Shown here: piece by piece, positions 45,291 through 53,863 of the stretch | Layout of the letters: every line of letters begins with the position of its first letter | How positions within the stretch are numbered: the first letter of the stretch is position 1 | Position numbers and translations under genes: made by a program | From: Planctomycetota bacterium | GTDB taxonomy: Bacteria > Planctomycetota > UBA1135 > GCA-002686595 | DNA length: 64,000 bases | NCBI GenBank assembly: GCA_029259595.1 | Contig: JAJDEW010000002.1 | Coordinates: forward strand, 1-64,000 | Direction of reading: 5' to 3' | The notes under the pieces: generated by a model | What the model was told of the DNA's origin: nothing | What the model saw: only the letters and a program-made list of their open reading frames with translations | Database searches by the model: none

Positions 45291-47885
45291 TTGCAGCGCA
45301 TCGTTCTCCTCTTCGTCGGCCTCGTCGTGGCCGCCTTGCTCGGCGTGTTTCTCGTCTTGCAAGGCGACGGGGACGGGAATGGGGAGCGGGGGACGGTGGC
45401 CCTGCCCGGCGGAGCAGAGCCCGGCAGCGCGGATCCTTCGGCGTCCAGCGACCTGACCCCCGCACCCGGCTCGTCCGACACCGACTCCGTCGTGAGGATG
45501 GCGACTCCCGGTGCCGGCACCGAGGTCGTCGACGCGGGCCAAGGGCAGCGCGAGGACGTGCGCTCGGGGCGCGGGCGGGCGACGTTGTGCGTGGTCACGA
45601 AGGACGGAAGAAGGCCGCTTCCGGGAGCCGAGGTGTACCTCGTCGGCGAGCTCGGCGCGAGCGAGACAGAACGCTGGCGTGACTACGATCAGGTCGATGA
45701 CTTCGCGCGCGCCAAGGGACGGCATCTCGTCGCGGATGCGAAGGGGTGTGTGCGCTTCGATCCGCCGGAGGGCAATTTTGTTCGCGTCGTCGGTGCAGCG
45801 CCCGGGTTGTGGGGCCGTGACGAGTTCTCCGTGACCGGCGACACGACCTACTGGCTCGAGCTCGACGCCGACGCGACCCTGCGGGTCCAGGTCGTCGACG
45901 AACGCGGCCGACCGCAGCTCGGCGCAGGGGTCGTCTTGAGCCGTCATCACGCGGCCTATCGTCTCGTCCGCGAGGAGCGCCTGACCGGCGGGGCGCAAGC
46001 GCTGGCCGAGTTCCGGCATGCGCAGCGTCGCATCGACGCCGTGGAGGGAGTGCGCTGGGCGGTCGAGCTCGAGGCGCTGCTCGCTACACCCGTGCTCGAG
46101 TGGCTCGAGCCCGAGGCCTTGCCGACCGGGATCGTCCGCCTCGTTCAGCCTGCGACCGGCTCGGTCGTGGTACACGTGGAGGACTTGGGCGGTGAACCGC
46201 TCGAAGCCGGCGTGGACGTCACGCTGCGCCTCATACTTCCCGGTGAGGGGCGCGAGCGCTCGGCGTTCCAGCACGGCAACCGCATCGAGATCAAGAAGGC
46301 GCTCGCCAACGGGCGCGCGCGGTTCGACTTCGTGGATACGCCCTTCGAGTTCGAGGTCGCGGCCTCGGTCGAGGGTGCCCTGCTCCCGACGCGTGCCTTC
46401 CTGGAGGGACCACGGAGCCCGGGCGAGACCGTCGAGACCACGCTGCGTCTGGGATCCGACCATCCGGTGCTCGTCTTCCGTGCGGTCACGACTGACGGCG
46501 ACGCGCTGGGCGGCGCGGAGCTGCAACTGCGCCTGACGGAGGTCTCCGAGCTGTACTCGAGCGACATCGACGGTACCGTCGAGACCGCCCGGGACGGCAC
46601 CTTCGTCGTCGACGTCACCGCCCACCGCGAGGGGGCTTCGCAGCACAGGCTCGTGGTGTGTCAGGGCGACTGGAAGGCGCCGATCCTCTCGGCCGAAGTC
46701 GCCCTGGACCGCAAGCTCGTCTTCGGCCGAAACGACATGGGCGACCTCGTTCTGCGCGCTCCGGTCGCCTTCGTGTCGGGACGCGTGGTCGACCGGAGCG
46801 GGGCGGCGATGCCAGCCGCTCGGCTGCACCTGCGGCGCAAGTCCGGGGACAGCTGGCAGCAGGTCTACGACTTCGAACAGCACACCGATGCCACCGGCGA
46901 GTTTTCCGTCGCCGGATCCGTCGTGGGCGAGGCCTTCCAGCTCTATGCCAAGGGCAAGGACTTCCTCTCCGAGACCGTCGAGTTCGTTCCGGGCGGCGAG
47001 GTGACCTTGGTCGTTCAGCGCACGGGCAGCCTGGCCGGATCCGTGCTGCTCGACGACGAACTGGACGAGTCGCTCGTTCAGGTACGGCTCGAGCGCGGGA
47101 AGGGCAGCGAAAGCCCGCTCGAATGGAGCGACACGAACCGCGGCTTGAAGGACGGCGTCTTCGTCTTCGAAGGCCTGCCGCCGGGGGCGTATGACGTCGG
47201 GGTCTGGCTGCAAGGCGATCGCGAAGCCCTGCGCCGGATCGAGGACGTCTGGGTGGCGGACGGCTCGCAGAACACGGACGGTCGGCTGCAGAACATCGAC
47301 CTGCGCAACGAGATCCACTCCTTCCGCTTGACCCTCGAGGGAACCGGTGACGAGCCGGTGTCGGGCAACGCACGCTATGCTCCGGCGGGGTCCGAGGTCT
47401 GGCAGCACCGCTACTTCGAAGGGAGCGAAGTGACCTTGCTCGCGCGGACCGCTGCGGTCGACGTCCTGCTGGACGTCAAGGGCTACCGGCTGCAACGCCT
47501 CGAGGATTTGCGCGGCGACAGGACCCTGACCCTGGCAAAGAATCTCCGGGTAAGGGTCCTCTTGACAGGCGACGCCGAGCTCCCGGGCGACCCCTACTTC
47601 GTCAAGGTCTCCTTCGTGAGGCCGGACAACCGCAGCTTCGGAATCCTGTGGGGCGCGGCCGCCTTCGACGAACGCCGCGAGGTCGTCGTGGAAGCGAACA
47701 CGACCGGGACCTTGGAGGTGCGCTGGTTGGTCGAACGGCGCCGCGAACGAGGTGGTGTCGCGACGACGGTGGACCTCGCGCGCAAGCAGACGGTCGAGAT
47801 CTTCGAGTCGAGCTCGGAGCAGACCGTCAGCGTGAGTCTGAGCCGGGAGGAGATGAAGGAGCTCCTCGCGGTAGCAGGTCTCTGA
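45291..47885 (+). CDS. Large exported or anchored protein with carboxypeptidase-regulatory-like domains
   Basis: 864 residues. The first codon is TTG 45291; it opens a strong hydrophobic segment (IVLLFVGLVVAALLGVFLVL), so it acts as signal or anchor. A Gly/Ser/Asp/Pro-rich linker spans about 30-95. Several beta-sandwich-like modules follow with V..DERGRPQLGAGVVL, VVDRSGAAMPAARLHLRRKS and DATGEFSVAGSV type turns, typical of carboxypeptidase-regulatory-like/SpaA folds. No catalytic motif. Its design resembles the 697-residue protein at 37.4 kb. Probable envelope structural protein; ligand unknown. No ribosome-binding site is evident before the TTG, and a further start upstream cannot be excluded. 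Confidence 0.62.
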   Translation: MQRIVLLFVGLVVAALLGVFLVLQGDGDGNGERGTVALPGGAEPGSADPSASSDLTPAPGSSDTDSVVRMATPGAGTEVVDAGQGQREDVRSGRGRATLCVVTKDGRRPLPGAEVYLVGELGASETERWRDYDQVDDFARAKGRHLVADAKGCVRFDPPEGNFVRVVGAAPGLWGRDEFSVTGDTTYWLELDADATLRVQVVDERGRPQLGAGVVLSRHHAAYRLVREERLTGGAQALAEFRHAQRRIDAVEGVRWAVELEALLATPVLEWLEPEALPTGIVRLVQPATGSVVVHVEDLGGEPLEAGVDVTLRLILPGEGRERSAFQHGNRIEIKKALANGRARFDFVDTPFEFEVAASVEGALLPTRAFLEGPRSPGETVETTLRLGSDHPVLVFRAVTTDGDALGGAELQLRLTEVSELYSSDIDGTVETARDGTFVVDVTAHREGASQHRLVVCQGDWKAPILSAEVALDRKLVFGRNDMGDLVLRAPVAFVSGRVVDRSGAAMPAARLHLRRKSGDSWQQVYDFEQHTDATGEFSVAGSVVGEAFQLYAKGKDFLSETVEFVPGGEVTLVVQRTGSLAGSVLLDDELDESLVQVRLERGKGSESPLEWSDTNRGLKDGVFVFEGLPPGAYDVGVWLQGDREALRRIEDVWVADGSQNTDGRLQNIDLRNEIHSFRLTLEGTGDEPVSGNARYAPAGSEVWQHRYFEGSEVTLLARTAAVDVLLDVKGYRLQRLEDLRGDRTLTLAKNLRVRVLLTGDAELPGDPYFVKVSFVRPDNRSFGILWGAAAFDERREVVVEANTTGTLEVRWLVERRRERGGVATTVDLARKQTVEIFESSSEQTVSVSLSREEMKELLAVAGL

Positions 47886-48265
47886 GCCCCGGGCGGCGCG
47901 GGCTCCTTCTTCGCCTCGTCCTCCGTTGCTCCGTGGCGCGACGGGCCGTGCCCGCGGCGCTCGCCGGCGGTGGCCGGGGCCGAGTCGAGTCGAGTCGCCC
48001 GTCCGCGAGCTCGTCCTCGCTCCGTCCGGGAAGCTCAGCGCATCCGGAGGCGCTGGTGACGAAGCACGGCCCTTGCGCCGCCGTTACGCTCCGAAATCCG
48101 GCGGTCGAAATACTCCTCGGCATCCTGCGTGATGGTGGGGCAGGACGGAGGGTCACTCCGTTAGAATCCCCGGCCCGGTCGCGGCTCTGCTCGACGCCTT
48201 GGCGGTCGGAATGAACGGAGTCCCATCGTGGCGCCGACGCCTCGCTTCTTCCTCCTCCTCAGCCC
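47886..48265. other. 380-bp intergenic stretch before the kinase gene
   Basis: No gene is supported. It contains a triple GAGTC direct repeat near 47.98 kb and a TAGAAT box at 48162-48167, about 100 bp before the kinase ATG, with no convincing -35. The bases next to the ATG are C/T-rich (TTCCTCCTCCTCAGCCC), so there is no Shine-Dalgarno site. Confidence 0.5.
48162..48167 (+). promoter_or_regulatory. Possible -10 box (TAGAAT) for the kinase gene
   Basis: GTTAGAATCC matches five of six -10 positions. It would start a message with a leader of about 90 bases. The -35 position (GGCAGG) is unlike consensus. Confidence 0.25.
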
Positions 48266-50686
48266 ATGACGACTTGCTCGAACTGCGGTTTCCAGGCCGA
48301 CTTCGAGTTCCAGTTCTGTCCCAAGTGCGGAACGAAGCGAGCGGGTGGGCCGGAGGACACGTTGATCGGCCGGATCCTCAGCGGGAAGTTCCGCATCGAG
48401 GGTGAGATCGGCTCCGGTTCGATGGGGACGGTCTACCTGGCCGAGCACCTGGCCCTGAAGAAGAAGGTGGCGCTCAAAATCCTGCATTCGGACATGCAGA
48501 TCTCGGAGGAGTCGCTCCAGCGCTTCCAGCGCGAGGGGATCGCGGCCGGCAAGTTCAACCACCCTGGCCTGATCCAGATCTTCGACTTCGACAAGGACGA
48601 GCAGGGGACGTTCTACCTGGCGATGGAGTACCTCGAGGGGCTGAACCTCAAGGCCTTCCTCGCGAAGAAGAAGAAGCTCTCGTCGCGGCTCGCGGTCGAC
48701 ATCATCACCCAGATCCTCTCGGTACTGGCGGAGGCCCACGCCCACGGCATCGTCCACCGCGACCTGAAGCCCGACAACATCATGGTGATGGAGAACCCGT
48801 CGGGTTCGTTCACCGTGAAGGTGCTCGATTTCGGCCTCTCGAAGCTCGTCGACATTCCGATGTCGAAGAGCATGCAAACCCAGGTCGGCCGCATCCTGGG
48901 CACGCCGCTCTACATGGCGCCCGAGCAATGCGCCGGCGACGAGGCGGACGCGCGCAGCGACATCTACGCGGCCGGGCTGATCCTGTACGAGCTCCTGACG
49001 GGGATCACGGCCTTTCCCGACGAGAGCACGACCGAGATCCTCTTCTCCCGCCCGACGCGGGAGGCCCCCTCGATCCTCAACGAGCACGGCGACCTCGGCA
49101 TTCCGCCCGACCTGGACGGCGTCATCCAGTGCGCGCTGCAGCGCCGCCGCGACGATCGCTACCAGACGGTGGACGAGATGCTCGCGGACCTCGACGAAGT
49201 ACGCTATCCCGACACGCCCGAGGGGTCGCGCGGCGTCTCGCGCCTGCGATCGACTTCACGCTCGCGCGGCGCGAATCCGGCGGCTCCGCTGACGGGTGGG
49301 GCCGCGGGCGGCCGGGCGGGGGCGTCGTCCGAGACGGCAAGCACCGGCGCCGGACTGCCGCGAGTCGTCCTGCTCGTGCTCCTGGTCGTGGTCGTCGCCG
49401 GTCTGGGTGTCTGGGGCGCGCTGAGCTGGCTTCCGGGCGGGGCCGGCAACGCGGGCGCCTCGGACTCTGCGGCCGTGCGTGTGCGAGAAAAGGCCGAGAG
49501 CGAACGGACGCCGCAAGAGTTGCGCTACGGGATCCTGCTCGATCAGGCCGAGTCCGCCTACCGGCGCGGCGACCTGTCCAGCGCGCTCAACATGGCGGAC
49601 GAGGCGATCCTCACGGAGTGTGTCGACGCCGACGCCTACCTGCTGCGCGCGCGCATTCGCCGCAGCCTCGGAGACCTCGCGATCGCCTTTTCGGACGCGC
49701 GCGCCGCCGTGAGTGCGGACTCCGACTACGGCGACGCCTGGGCCGAGCAGGGGCTCATCCAATGGGAGCAGGACGATGCGCAGGCGGCCGAGGTCAGCTT
49801 CCGCCGCGCCATCGCGGAGGACGCACAGAATGTCGAGGCTCTGACGGGACTCGGGCGCATCGCCAAGGCGGGCGGTCGGCGCGACGAGGCGCGCGCCCTG
49901 CTCGAGCAGGCGGCTGATCTGAAGCCGAACGCGCCCCAACCCGTGCTCGAGCTCGGTTGGCTGCACCTCGAGGAGGGCGAGGTGGACTTCGCGCGCGACG
50001 CCTTCGAGCGCGCGTTGCGCAACGACTCGCGCTCCGCTTCGGCGCGCGAAGGGCTCGGGCGCGTGCACCTCGAGCTGGACGAGATCGGTGAAGCGGAGAG
50101 CGAGTTCCTGGCTGCCTTGCAGCTCGACGCCGGCCGCACCGACATCGTGCACGACGTGGCGCTCTTGATGCTCGAGAACGAGCGCTTCTCCGAGGCCAAG
50201 AGCCTCCTGGAGCGCACCTTGAAGGCGGCCCACGACCCCGAGCTCTCGGTGCTCTTGGCGCTGACGCTCGAGCGTTCCGGCGACGTGGAGGCGGCTCAGC
50301 GAGCCCTCGAGGGGGGGCTCGAGCGAGGTGGCAAGCAGGCCGAGGCCGCCGCGTTGTTGGGGCTCCTGCGTGCGGAGAACGGCGACGCCGAGGCTGCGCT
50401 CGAAGCCTTCGACCAGGCGCTCGAGCTGGACGAGCGCTGCTTCGCGGCGCACCGCGGACGCGGGCTCGTGCTGGCGAGCGAACAGCGCTACCGCGAGGCC
50501 GCCGAAGCCCTCGCGCTCGCCTCCGCGATCGATCCGAACGACGCCGACACCCACTTCGTCCTGGGTGTGCTTCACATGGAGTACCTGGGCAACGTCGAAG
50601 ACGCGCTGGTCCACCTCTCGACCTACGACGCGCTGGACGGCAGCGATGCGCGCGTCAAGGGCTGGATCCGCGAGCTGGATCGCTGA
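48266..50686 (+). CDS. Zinc-ribbon Ser/Thr protein kinase with membrane segment and TPR array
   Basis: 806 residues. N-terminal zinc ribbon CSNC (4-7)/CPKC (18-21). The PknB-type kinase domain (about 43-315) has the glycine loop IGSGSMGTVY, VALKIL (Lys71), HRDLKPDN (His164, Asp166), DFG (Asp188) and MAPEQ, so all catalytic residues are present. A low-complexity Ser/Gly/Ala linker leads to one transmembrane helix (VVLLVLLVVVVAGLGVWGAL, about 371-390). Residues about 410-800 are ten or more TPR-like repeats, which should lie outside the membrane. This arrangement fits a receptor kinase sensing through TPR contacts. Substrate unknown. It converges with the next gene with 3 bp between. Confidence 0.92.
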   Translation: MTTCSNCGFQADFEFQFCPKCGTKRAGGPEDTLIGRILSGKFRIEGEIGSGSMGTVYLAEHLALKKKVALKILHSDMQISEESLQRFQREGIAAGKFNHPGLIQIFDFDKDEQGTFYLAMEYLEGLNLKAFLAKKKKLSSRLAVDIITQILSVLAEAHAHGIVHRDLKPDNIMVMENPSGSFTVKVLDFGLSKLVDIPMSKSMQTQVGRILGTPLYMAPEQCAGDEADARSDIYAAGLILYELLTGITAFPDESTTEILFSRPTREAPSILNEHGDLGIPPDLDGVIQCALQRRRDDRYQTVDEMLADLDEVRYPDTPEGSRGVSRLRSTSRSRGANPAAPLTGGAAGGRAGASSETASTGAGLPRVVLLVLLVVVVAGLGVWGALSWLPGGAGNAGASDSAAVRVREKAESERTPQELRYGILLDQAESAYRRGDLSSALNMADEAILTECVDADAYLLRARIRRSLGDLAIAFSDARAAVSADSDYGDAWAEQGLIQWEQDDAQAAEVSFRRAIAEDAQNVEALTGLGRIAKAGGRRDEARALLEQAADLKPNAPQPVLELGWLHLEEGEVDFARDAFERALRNDSRSASAREGLGRVHLELDEIGEAESEFLAALQLDAGRTDIVHDVALLMLENERFSEAKSLLERTLKAAHDPELSVLLALTLERSGDVEAAQRALEGGLERGGKQAEAAALLGLLRAENGDAEAALEAFDQALELDERCFAAHRGRGLVLASEQRYREAAEALALASAIDPNDADTHFVLGVLHMEYLGNVEDALVHLSTYDALDGSDARVKGWIRELDR

Positions 50687-50689
50687 GGG

Positions 50690-51628
50690 TCAGGGGGCGT
50701 ATTCGAACTCGAGGAAGTCGCGTTCGTAGCCGTCCAGTCGCTCGAGTTCGGAGCGGAAGTTCGGCTGCGCGGCGATGGGGGCTCCGCTGCGCAAGACACC
50801 CTGAAGGAACTGCTGGAAGCCTTCCTGACGCGGCTCTTCCCCCTCGGGCACGATCGACGTCTCGGGATGGAAGTGCAGCAGATAGGCGAAGAACGTCCCC
50901 TGGATCACCAAGCGCGCGTGTGTGTCCTCGGATGCGTAGGAGTCGATCCCTTCGTTCACGAGCCGGCGCAAGGGGATGTAGCGCCGCGTACCTTCGAGCT
51001 CGCTCAGCTGACCCCAGGCCCACGCATCGCTCCAGTAGATGAGCGAGAAGTAGGCGGACAGCCCTTCGACGACGAACGTGTCGAGGCCCGGGCCGAAGGC
51101 CTCGTAGAGATACTGGTGCACGGCCGAGTGTGTCGCCCAGATCTTCAGAGCGAGCATGTTGTCGTTGGCGACCATGGCGACCGGTGCGCCCGGCGCCTGA
51201 TCGGCATAGAAGCTGCTGTAGACCGAGGAGTGCGTACCTCCGTGCGTGTTCCCGAAGCCGTTGTATTCCGCGATGGTCGGGAAGACGAGTACATCGACCG
51301 GCGACGTCGGTAGGTGGCTCGTCCCCAGGATGTTCTGGTAGAAGGGCAGCATCGCTTCCAGCGCGTCGGCCAGCTCACGCCCGATCCAGTAGGGCAGCGT
51401 CGTTTGGACGACGTAGTGGTCCGATGCGATCCGCCAGCGCCGGTCCCACGAGTCGTGATTCTCGAGGAGCGTGAGCGAGCGACGCAGCCGCCGGTCGACC
51501 CGGGTCAGGGCCTCCTCGAGGAGCTGCGCGTTCACGTGGTCGAGGTCGGTCCGCGGCGAGGCCCCGGGCACGGGGTCCAGGGCGGGCGCCGCGGCGAGCA
51601 GGAGGGACAGGGCGGGAAGGAAGAGCAT
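50690..51628 (-). CDS. Exported peptidase-like protein with degenerate HExxH motif
   Basis: 312 residues with signal peptide MLFLPALSLLLAAAPA. The region THSAVHQYLYEAF (His167, Ser168, His171) followed by VVEGLSAYFS (Glu188) has the layout of a gluzincin HExxH...E zinc site as in DUF1570/M1-like peptidases. The catalytic glutamate is replaced by serine, however. The three metal ligands are kept, so metal binding may remain without normal peptidase activity. SHLPTSPVDVLVFPTIAEYN and the following strand are typical of this peptidase-like family. A TAGAAT -10-like box lies 57 bp upstream. Confidence 0.65.
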   Translation of the reverse strand: MLFLPALSLLLAAAPALDPVPGASPRTDLDHVNAQLLEEALTRVDRRLRRSLTLLENHDSWDRRWRIASDHYVVQTTLPYWIGRELADALEAMLPFYQNILGTSHLPTSPVDVLVFPTIAEYNGFGNTHGGTHSSVYSSFYADQAPGAPVAMVANDNMLALKIWATHSAVHQYLYEAFGPGLDTFVVEGLSAYFSLIYWSDAWAWGQLSELEGTRRYIPLRRLVNEGIDSYASEDTHARLVIQGTFFAYLLHFHPETSIVPEGEEPRQEGFQQFLQGVLRSGAPIAAQPNFRSELERLDGYERDFLEFEYAP

Positions 51629-51685
51629 GGGGGTGCGGGAGCGATGCGATGCGGCCGGCGGACGGCGTCATTTCGACCGCGCTCG

Positions 51686-51691
51686 ATTCTA
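51686..51691 (-). promoter_or_regulatory. Possible -10 box (TAGAAT) for the peptidase-like gene
   Basis: Minus strand GTAGAATCG lies 57 bp before ATG 51628. The expected -35 is poor. It is the third TAGAAT box found next to a start region in the window. Confidence 0.25.
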
Positions 51692-51709
51692 CGGCGTCGC
51701 CGTTCGGGG

Positions 51710-51736
51710 CCCAGTCCCCGCTTGGTTCGGACTGGG
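51710..51736 (-). terminator. Hairpin after the dehydratase gene, possible terminator without T-run
   Basis: CCCAGTCC (51710-51717)/GGACTGGG (51729-51736), 8-bp perfect stem and 11-base loop. It sits between the stop of the dehydratase gene and the promoter of the next minus-strand gene. No T-tract follows on the minus strand, so it may be a weak terminator or a Rho-assisted one. Confidence 0.35.
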
Positions 51737-51794
51737 AAACGCGGACGTTGCCCCGTTCGCCCCCGGTCGGCCGGTTCCGGTCGCCCAGCGCGGC

Positions 51795-52760
51795 TCAGCC
51801 GGTCACGCGGCGCCAGGTCGTGGGCGCGATGTTGCCGCCGCAGATCACGACGACGACGTCGCGGCCCGCATAGCGCTCCTCGTCGCGCAACAGGCCGGCC
51901 AGCGCGGCTCCAGCCGCTCCCTCGACGGGGCGGCCCAGCTCGCGCCCGGCCAGGCGCATGGCGGCGGCGATCTCGTCCTCCCCGACCAGGGTCGAGTCCG
52001 CGAGCAGGTCCCGGCACAGCCCGAAGGTCAGGGCCCCTTCCTCGAGGCCTCCGGCCGTCGCGTCCGACAGCGTCGTTTCGCAGGCCACGTCCACGATCCG
52101 TCCCGCCGCCAACGCAGCGTGCAGCGCGGGCGAGCGTCGTGGTGAGATGCCGTGCACGGCGGTCGTGGGCGAGCGTGCCGCCAGCCATCCGGCCAGGCCC
52201 GCGGCCAGACCTCCGCCGCCGACCGAGACGAACACGGCGTCCGGTGCGGCCAGCTTGTCCGTGAGCTCGCGCCCGATCGTGCCCTGCCCGGCGATGACGT
52301 CGGGGTCGTTGTAGGGCGAGACGTAGGTCTCTTCCCGCTCGCGCGCGTGAGCGCGGGCCGCGCGCTCCGCCTCGACGCAGTCGTTGCCTTCGAAGCGCAC
52401 CTCGGCGCCGAGCGCCCGGACGACCTCGAGCTTCGCGGCGGAAGCTCCGTGTGGCGCGAAGACCAGGGCCGCGACGCCGAGCTCGCGCGCGGCCCAGGCG
52501 ACGGCTGCGCCGTGGTTCCCGGTCGATGCCGCGACCACTCCGCCCAGCCCGCCCGCGTCCTGCGCGAGCAAGAGCTTGTTCAAGGCGCCGCGCAGCTTGA
52601 ACGAGCCCGTGTGTTGCAGGTTCTCGAGCTTGGCGTGGACGCGCGCGTCTCCGGGCGTGCGGAGCTCGACGAGCGGCGTCCGCACGATCCAAGGAGAGAT
52701 CCGCTCGTGCGCTGCCGTGACCTCGCGTTCGAAGTCGATGACGGGCTCCGGCCGGTTCAC
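51795..52760 (-). CDS. Threonine/serine dehydratase, PLP fold type II
   Basis: 321 residues from GTG 52760. PLP-dependent enzyme: the lysine is in SFKLRGA (Lys55), ASTGNHGAAVA is the substrate-binding loop and VSVGGGGLAAG is the phosphate-binding glycine loop. Length and motifs match catabolic threonine dehydratase/serine racemase relatives without the ACT-like regulatory domain, so deamination of Thr or Ser to the keto acid is the likely reaction. The GTG overlaps the M28 peptidase stop (GTGA), so the peptidase and dehydratase are coupled, consistent with peptide-to-amino-acid catabolism. Confidence 0.88.
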   Translation of the reverse strand: MNRPEPVIDFEREVTAAHERISPWIVRTPLVELRTPGDARVHAKLENLQHTGSFKLRGALNKLLLAQDAGGLGGVVAASTGNHGAAVAWAARELGVAALVFAPHGASAAKLEVVRALGAEVRFEGNDCVEAERAARAHAREREETYVSPYNDPDVIAGQGTIGRELTDKLAAPDAVFVSVGGGGLAAGLAGWLAARSPTTAVHGISPRRSPALHAALAAGRIVDVACETTLSDATAGGLEEGALTFGLCRDLLADSTLVGEDEIAAAMRLAGRELGRPVEGAAGAALAGLLRDEERYAGRDVVVVICGGNIAPTTWRRVTG

Positions 52761-53737
52761 GGCGTGCGCGTCAGTTCCGCGGCCAGATTGCGGGCCAGCC
52801 GAGCGACGCGCGCGGTGAGAACGGGCAAGAGCCGCTCTGCGTGATCCGTGACCTGGTGATAGTCCGGATGGTCCTCGACACCGAAGTAGAGCGCGCGCCG
52901 ACCGCGCTCGAGGAAGTGCCAGTGGTCGCTCGCGTGCTCCCATTCGGGGTGCTCGTCGAAGCGGATCTCCAGTCCGAGGCCCGCGTTGGCGCGCTCGATC
53001 AGCGGGCGCAGTTCGGGGAAGCGGCCGCTTCCCTCGCAGAAGACGAGGTCCTCGCGCCCGCGACCGACCATGTCGAGATTGATGACGAGGAGGACGCGCT
53101 CGAGGTCGAAGGGCGCGTGGTCGACGAAATGCCACGAGCCCTTCAAGCCGAGCTCCTCCGCGCTGAAGGCGACGAAGACGACCGTTCCCGGGGGTCGGAA
53201 GCCGGCTGCGGCCAAGGTCTCGGCGACCTCCAGCAAGGCTGCCGTGCCAGAAGCGTTGTCGTCGGCGCCGTTGAAGATTCGATCCGCACCCGGCTCGGCG
53301 TCCGCGAGCGGCTCGAGGTGGTCGTAGTGCGCGCCGAGGACGACGATCGGACCGTCCGCCCGCGTTCCTTGCACCGCTGCGACGACGTTCGGGGAGAGTT
53401 CCCGGTCGGCGAGGTCCTGGAACCAGGTCGGTGCGCCGCTCGCGTCGACGTCACCGAGCGGCGTCAGACCGAAGGCTTCGAAGCGCTCGGCGACATACCT
53501 CGCCGCGCGCCGCCCGGCGTCGGTCCGCGCGGAGCGCCCTTCGAGCGCGTCCGCGGCCAGGATCCGGACGTGGGTCAGCACGTCCTCGGCCCGGATCGCG
53601 GCGAGCGTGGCAGCCCCCTCCGTCTCCGCGTTCGTGCCGGCGGCGAGGTCGGGGGGGGACGTGTCCCGTCCGGTCCCGCTGCACGCGAACAGCGCGAAGG
53701 TCCCGAGGAAGGCGATGGCGACACGGTTCGAAGACAT
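52757..53737 (-). CDS. M28-family metallopeptidase lipoprotein
   Basis: 326 residues from ATG 53737. Signal peptide with lipobox LFAC (Cys19). The M28 aminopeptidase zinc and catalytic positions are visible: GAHYDHL (His137), NGADDNASG (Asp160), FSAEELGLKGS (Glu194/Glu195), INLDMVG (Asp222) and a C-terminal HASDHWHFLERG histidine. It is expected to release N-terminal amino acids outside the cytoplasm, anchored by lipid. It is coupled to the dehydratase gene downstream (GTGA overlap). Confidence 0.92.
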   Translation of the reverse strand: MSSNRVAIAFLGTFALFACSGTGRDTSPPDLAAGTNAETEGAATLAAIRAEDVLTHVRILAADALEGRSARTDAGRRAARYVAERFEAFGLTPLGDVDASGAPTWFQDLADRELSPNVVAAVQGTRADGPIVVLGAHYDHLEPLADAEPGADRIFNGADDNASGTAALLEVAETLAAAGFRPPGTVVFVAFSAEELGLKGSWHFVDHAPFDLERVLLVINLDMVGRGREDLVFCEGSGRFPELRPLIERANAGLGLEIRFDEHPEWEHASDHWHFLERGRRALYFGVEDHPDYHQVTDHAERLLPVLTARVARLARNLAAELTRTP

Positions 53738-53863
53738 GGGCAGACGATGGGCTCGCTCCGCGACGTTCGCAAGCCGTAACTTTCCCGTTCCCTGCCGCGT
53801 GCGTCGGCTTGTTTTACGACACCGGCGCGGGCACCGGAGGCCACGAGGCGGCACCATGGTGGC

